In this document: positions 59,089 through 64,000 of the stretch, one piece after another
How positions within the stretch are numbered: position 1 is the stretch's first letter
Layout: every line of letters begins with the position of its first letter
Origin: Linnemannia schmuckeri
Taxonomy: Eukaryota; Mortierellomycota; Mortierellomycetes; Mortierellales; Mortierellaceae
NCBI GenBank assembly: GCA_029449235.1
Contig: JANATG010000020.1
Span: 248,001-312,000 of the forward strand
DNA: 64,000 nucleotides
Direction of reading: 5' to 3'
Program-made: the position numbers and the translations under genes
Notes under the pieces: generated by a model
The model's input: only the letters and a program-made list of their open reading frames with translations
The model's database searches: none
What the model was told of the DNA's origin: nothing

Positions 59089-59132
<44 letters not shown>

Positions 59133-59782
59133 CATTTTCAATTTTCCTCCCATTATCATTTTTTTGAGAGGCGAGTTGGAAACTGGGAAAACAGAAAAAA
59201 AAATTGAGAGTTGAGGTCCTGAGGTAGATTTTTTTTAGGAGGACAAAAAGCTGACTCTGGTCCTGAGCGCTTTCAGGCGGCGTAGGTATAGGAGAGATGA
59301 TGAGACCGGCGAATATGAGTCGGATGAGGATGAAGGGCGTGGTTGGGAGCATCGAATGGTAGGTTTGAAAGAAGATGAGGGGGATGGAAGATGTATGTGA
59401 AGGAGTGATGAAAGGGATGTGGCCTTTGGTGAGAAGGAAAGAAAACGAGAAAGTGAAGGAGGAGGCGAGGTTGAGGTCGAGCAGAGAGGGAGAGGTGCTG
59501 AGTTGCTCCCGTCACTCTTTTTTTTTCTTTTTTTTTTTTTCTTTCTTTTCGAGTGAAAAAATTGCGCTTTTTTTCTTCCCGTTCTCCTTTTTTTTTTTGC
59601 TCTCTTTTTTCCTTTCTCTTCTCTTCTTTTCCTCTCTTTACCCTTTCACACCCACCCCCTCATCACAAAACATACACACTCTCTTTCCTTCCTTCGCTCA
59701 CCACAACTCTCTTCCCTTCACAACTCCACCTCCTCTTCACCTTCACCACAGCAACAACACACACACATACAGCAACATAACC
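58358..59782. other. Intergenic region between DHTKD1 and the DEK-type gene
   Basis: The DHTKD1 3' flank, a 42-base T run at about 59089-59130, and a CT-rich leader (59510-59780) before the next ATG. No gene is supported. The leader is typical of the highly expressed genes of this window. Confidence 0.5.
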
Positions 59783-59889
59783 ATGTCTGATTCTGGCGAC
59801 TCTTCTGATTCCGAGGTCTACATCCCCCGTGACCCCGTTGTTCCTCGTAAGAACGCGCAACAGCCTGCTCACCCACCCACCTTTTTTCA

Positions 59890-59923
<34 letters not shown>

Positions 59924-62900
59924 ACAAAACACGAAAAAATGAAAAAAATTCGAATTTCATTTTTTTGTGTTGTTTTGTTTTTTTTGGGTTTCCCTCAAAA
60001 AAAAAATATTTTCGACCTTGGCTCAAAAACAGAAAAAAAAGACGCGTCGAGACGGACACCCTCACCTCACTGACCCCTCTCTCGCTCAACCCATCCATCC
60101 AACATCCCATGCTCACATTTACATATTTACACATACACACACACGCACACAACACACACATATCAGATAGATTGACATACATACATTTCCAACGCTTCGT
60201 TAACTCATTGTCGCTCTTTTTCTCACTCTCTCTATCTCCCTGTATGTAACATCCTCGCCTCTCTCTCTCTCTCTAATGCGCTTATTAACATGGCGCCCTT
60301 GTAGTCCCCGTTACCGGCCCTCGTGAGCGCAAAAAGGTTGAGCGCTTTGCCGTTCCCGTCGTCGAGAAGGCCGAGAAGAAGTTGGTCATTCCCGAGGTAA
60401 GGTTCTTGTTCCTCTCTCTCTCTCTCTCCCTCCCTTCCCTCTCACTTTTCTTGTCCCGCGCCATGATTTTGAATTTATGCACATACAAAAACACAAAACA
60501 ACAATAGGCTGAGAGGTCGAGATGGATGGCTACCAGCCCACTCCTCGCCTCTCAATTTCACACTCGCAGACAACAATACAACAACCACACGCAAACACGA
60601 CACGACCAACACATAAAAAAAGAAAACATAATCACACACACTTTATATCCAACACGCCCATCCATTCAATAATTATCGAATACTCACTCTTGCCCTTTCC
60701 TTCCTCTGTTCTGCTATGTTTCCTCTCTTCCAATCAATAGGGCAAAGGTACCAAGCTCGGCTCTATCGCCACTGGTAAGTCTCTCTTCCCCTCACACTTT
60801 TACAACGTTCATCGTCATCCTTATTCTTATCCTTATCAGCAGCTCCCTCACTCGTCTTGAAAATCAATGATTTTTGTTCACCACGACATAATCGGACTAT
60901 TTGTAAACAACAATCAAACAACAAAAAAAAAACCACCACCACCACAGCAGTTATTACCAGGTCAATTGCCTCAACGGACCTGTCAAACTGCCGCACTGGT
61001 TACAGTGAACAACAAACGACGATCCTATGAAGACTATAAGACAGGGAACGCGTTCAATGGCACAATAGCGTCACGCCCTTTTTTCCCTCGTTCTCTCTCT
61101 TCATTGTTCCGCTTCCGTCTGTCCATATTAGCAACAAATCAAATCATATTCACCTCACAAATCTGACCAATCAATCCATTCATCGTGTCTCTTTTGCAAA
61201 ATAGTCAACGCCAACTTGGACAAGTTAAAGTCCAGCGATGAGACCGTCAAGGGACTTCACCGCCTCCTCTTCGGTCGCGTTGCCCCCTCCAAGAGCCCCA
61301 AGAACGACCTCAAGGCATTCAATGGATTCGAGCACTTGAGCGAGGTACGGCGCGCAGAATCCTACGGATTATCGTTATCCCTCTTCCATTTGAGAATGTT
61401 TTTGATTGCACAATTGAACCGAAAAACAAGAGTTGTTCTGAAAACAAACCATGCATTCTAATATGTTGTCGAATTGTCGATTTATAGAAGGAGGAGGAGG
61501 CTCTTGAGGAGAAGCTTGGAAAGTGGACCGTCGGTGGTCTTCGCGAACTTATTGATGTCTTCAATCTTGAGGCTGGCGGTGACAAGGTATGCATAGTCAA
61601 GTTCAAGTCATCAGGAACACACAGCAAAGATGAAAAAGGGGCGTGATAATATTGTATTGTCTGTTCTCAAGGAACAACGACAACACCAATGTTTGTTTAT
61701 CGGAATCAACCATCGGGACTGGCAATAATAACAAACAAAAGGAGCTGTCGCGCCTCACTCAACTCGATAATCACTCAACGACGACGCCACCATCCCAGCT
61801 TTCGGGGGACCACCCTAGATTTCGCCCTCTTGTTCACTCTGTCTTCTATTTTATCTCAATCGTAACCTTAGGATGCTTTGCTCGAACGCCTTATGGTCTT
61901 CTTGAAGAAGCCTGAGGACTCTGGTCTCGTGCCCCGCGCCCAGAAGGTAATAATCTTTATTCACAGAGATAGGTTTTCCACATGCTCTTGTGAAAACAAT
62001 ACAACTACTAGATCTCAATGGCTAACGTTTTCTCTATTTACAACTCCTACATCATATAGGCCGCTCAAGATGCCAAAGAGAAGAAGGCTCAGGCTCTTGC
62101 CGTCAAGAAGGCCAAGGCCGCTGCCAAGGCCAAGAAGAACGCCGAGCTCAAGGCCAAGAAGACCGAGCAGAAGAAGGCCCAGCTGGCCAAGAAGAAGGCT
62201 GCCCTCGCCAAGGCCAAGGCTGCTGCTAAGGCCTCCAAGGCTTCCACCTCCACGTCTACTCGCGCCCCCAAGATCCGCTCCGCCTTTGACATGTACGTCA
62301 AGGACCACCAGAAGGCCATCAAGGACGCCACTCCCGATGCATCCCGCGCCGACATCTACAAGAAGCTCGTTGACAAGTGGGAGGCTGTTGATGCCGTCGT
62401 CAGAGCGGATTACGAGACCAAGGCCGTGGCCGAAAACGCCAAGAGCGCCGATAAGAGAGCCAAGGCTGCCCAGGAGGCCAAGAAGGAGAAGAAGACCCCC
62501 AAGGCTGCTGCCGCTGCCGACACCAAGAAGCCCAAGAAAGAGAAGGCTGCCAAGACCGACAAGGCCCCCAAGGAGAAGAAGGAGAAGAAGGAGAAGGCTG
62601 CCAAGGACGTCAAGGAACCCAAGGCCACCAAGGCTGTTAAGGCTGACAAGGCCGAGAAGGCTGAGAAGACACCCAAGGAGAAGAAGGAGAAGGCCCCCAA
62701 GCCTACCGCTGCTGCTGATGGTGAGAAGAAGGCCAAGGCCCCCAAGGAGAAGAAGGAGAAGGCTGCCAAGGCTGAGACCACCGACAAGACCCCCAAAGAG
62801 AAGAAGGAGAAGGTTTCTAAGGAGCCCAAGGCCGCCAAGGCTGACAAGTCCGACAAGGCTGACAAGTCCGAGAAGACCGAGAAGGCCGAGAAGGCACCCA

Positions 62901-63510
62901 AGGAGAAGAAGGAGAAGGCCCCCAAGGCTGCCGCCTCGTCAACAACCGAGGCCAAGAAGGCACCCAAGGAGAAGAAGGAGAAGGCCACCAAGGTCGAGAA
63001 GGATAACAAGGAGGAGACGAAGCCCAAGAAGGCTGCCAAGCCCGCCGCACCCAAGGCTAAGGTAAAAGAAACAACTGTTTCTAACCCGCGTTTCCCGCGA
63101 CAATGCGTATTTTCATTTTCGTGGCCAGGTTACTCATCATTTATTTTTCTTCTACGCACGTTTAGGAGGAGAACGCAGAGAAGCCAAAGGCCGCTGCCAA
63201 GAAGGCCGCCAAGGCTGATGCTCCCGCCGCTGCCAAGGCTGACGCTCCCAAGGAGAAGAAGGAGAAGGCCCCCAAGGCCGCCGCTGCCACCGAGAAAAAG
63301 CCTGATGCCGCTGCTAGCAAGGTAAATCAATTTGTTACAATATGGGAACAGCCGTGTTAGGTTATCACATTTATACTTCCATTTCGACATATTGACATTT
63401 TTTGTTGTTACACATTGGCCAACCGATAGAAGAGAAAGGCTGATAGTACGGACGTCGCCGTTGCCAAGAAGCCCAAGGCCAAGGCAGCAGCAACACCGAA
63501 GGACAAGTAG
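59783..63510 (+). CDS. DEK: DEK-type chromatin protein with HMG box and lysine-rich tail
   Basis: A nuclear DNA-binding architectural protein. Exons join as: 59783-59848 (MSDSGDSSDSEVYIPRDPVV), one from about 60305 (RERKKVERFAVPVVEK), 60741-60775 (GKGTKLGSIAT), one from about 61205 (VNANLDKLKSSDETVKGLHR), one from 61488 (LGKWTVGGLRELIDVFNLE), one from 61873 (LERLMVFLKKPEDSG), the large exon from about 62060 to 63060, then two short ones to TAG at 63510. The GKGTKL ... LHRLLFGR ... LRELIDVFNLE ... FLKKPEDSG series matches the DEK SAP/pseudo-SAP module. The large exon encodes an HMG-box-like segment (KIRSAFDMYVKDHQKAIKD to KWEAVDAVVRADYETKA). A long Lys-Ala-Pro tail of PKEKKEKAPK repeats, like histone H1, follows. 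The first intron is about 450 bp and holds a 28-T run and CA repeats. Confidence 0.82.
62480..63060 (+). repeat. Tandem PKEKKEKAxK-coding repeat
   Basis: Degenerate 30-39-bp units coding for Pro-Lys-Glu-Lys-Lys-Glu-Lys-Ala blocks, about nine in all. They form the basic C-terminal tail of the DEK-type protein. Confidence 0.8.
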
Positions 63511-64000
63511 ACTGGCGAACGGCGAACGCACGGTCAAAACACTGAACAAAAAACGGCAACATTGGATTCGAGGGATGGACATTCTCGAGACACTGTCAAC
63601 AAATACATTACCGTTGATGCGTCACACGAGGGAAGAGGGATGCCAGAAGGAGAGTAGTAGGAGAGAGTGCATCGTGATGGAGGGCAACATACACACAAAC
63701 ACACACAGCATGTCACCTTGCGATATACCCTTTCTGCGGAACTCTTTTTTTTCTTTTTGCATCTCTTCTTTTTGTCATCTCCCAAGAATTAGCCGCACCA
63801 AAAAAATTTGCACATAGTTTTTTCTTTTCTGTTTGAATACAATTATTAGTTTCCATTTTATATTTTGCTCTATCGTTCGAATGAGTGGATGATTGATTCC
63901 ACAGCCTAGAAAAGCCCAATGCAAGTAGAGAAAGAACGTGGAGGAAGAAATGGGTTAGCAAGCTAAGGGTTTCAGAAGACGCGAAAGGTGAAGGGTAAAA
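63511..64000. other. 3' flank, no gene seen
   Basis: The sequence downstream of the DEK-type gene up to the window edge. It is purine-rich in parts; no coding frame is supported. Confidence 0.5.

Noticed and set aside
61878..63065. 395-codon Arg/Pro-rich frame over the DEK-type gene
   Set aside because: It is the shifted reading of the Lys-Ala-Pro repeat exon. The real frame has intron continuity and recognisable DEK and HMG motifs.
1..64000. CRISPR arrays, operons or bacterial-type elements
   Set aside because: No regular spacer-repeat arrays are present. Spliceosomal introns occur throughout and the genes are eukaryotic.

Overview
This is nuclear DNA of a filamentous fungus, most likely an early-diverging Mucoromycota species close to Mortierella. 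Genes are rich in short GT-AG introns with short 5' leaders. A/T homopolymers of 20-40 bases are frequent. The repeats (Tad/I-like LINE tails, a tRNA-derived SINE, a Fanzor relic, a SWIM-domain relic) fit that group. The taxon is inferred from gene content, not from a marker gene.

Layout. 1-707 (-): DNA-binding end of a Mig1/CreA-type repressor that runs off the window. 3135-14678 (+): five compact head-to-tail genes with gaps of 127-193 bp: a TFIIIC subunit (GTF3C4/Sfc9 type), tRNA m5U54 methyltransferase TRM2, HSBP1, Golgi tether subunit COG4, and the GID/CTLH ligase subunit FYV10/MAEA. 15040-18021: relics of a SWIM-domain protein and of a Fanzor (eukaryotic TnpB-like) nuclease. 18229-20184 (+): an intact putative DNA-binding protein. 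20733-26700: repeat-rich, with LINE pieces, a SINE with a clean target-site duplication and tRNA-Leu(AAG). 26745-29297 (+) flavin monooxygenase converges on 29695-34573 (-) sterol glucosyltransferase ATG26.

36459-38402 (+) is ATP sulfurylase MET3, with an APS-kinase-like regulatory tail. It is followed by a tandem segmental duplication (about 38270-42020): MET3 tail, YbjQ/UPF0145 gene, DNAJC11 head, repeated twice. The first YbjQ copy has lost two splice sites; the second looks intact. The real DNAJC11 gene follows (42001-44624). 45486-48446 is a nested LINE cluster. Next come tRNA-Gly(TCC) and a 537-bp non-autonomous inverted-repeat transposon. 49922-52181 (-) is a D-2-hydroxyacid dehydrogenase, 54365-58357 (+) is DHTKD1 (2-oxoadipate dehydrogenase E1), and 59783-63510 (+) is a DEK-type chromatin protein with an added HMG box and a histone-H1-like tail.

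The protein genes are mostly housekeeping: Pol III transcription, tRNA modification, Golgi traffic, ubiquitin ligase, sulfate assimilation, lysine catabolism, sterol conjugation and chromatin. I see no biosynthetic cluster. The unusual content is the Fanzor relic, the small mobile elements with readable insertion footprints, and the segmental duplication. Exon limits were read by eye from splice signals and frame continuity; no alignment or database search was run.
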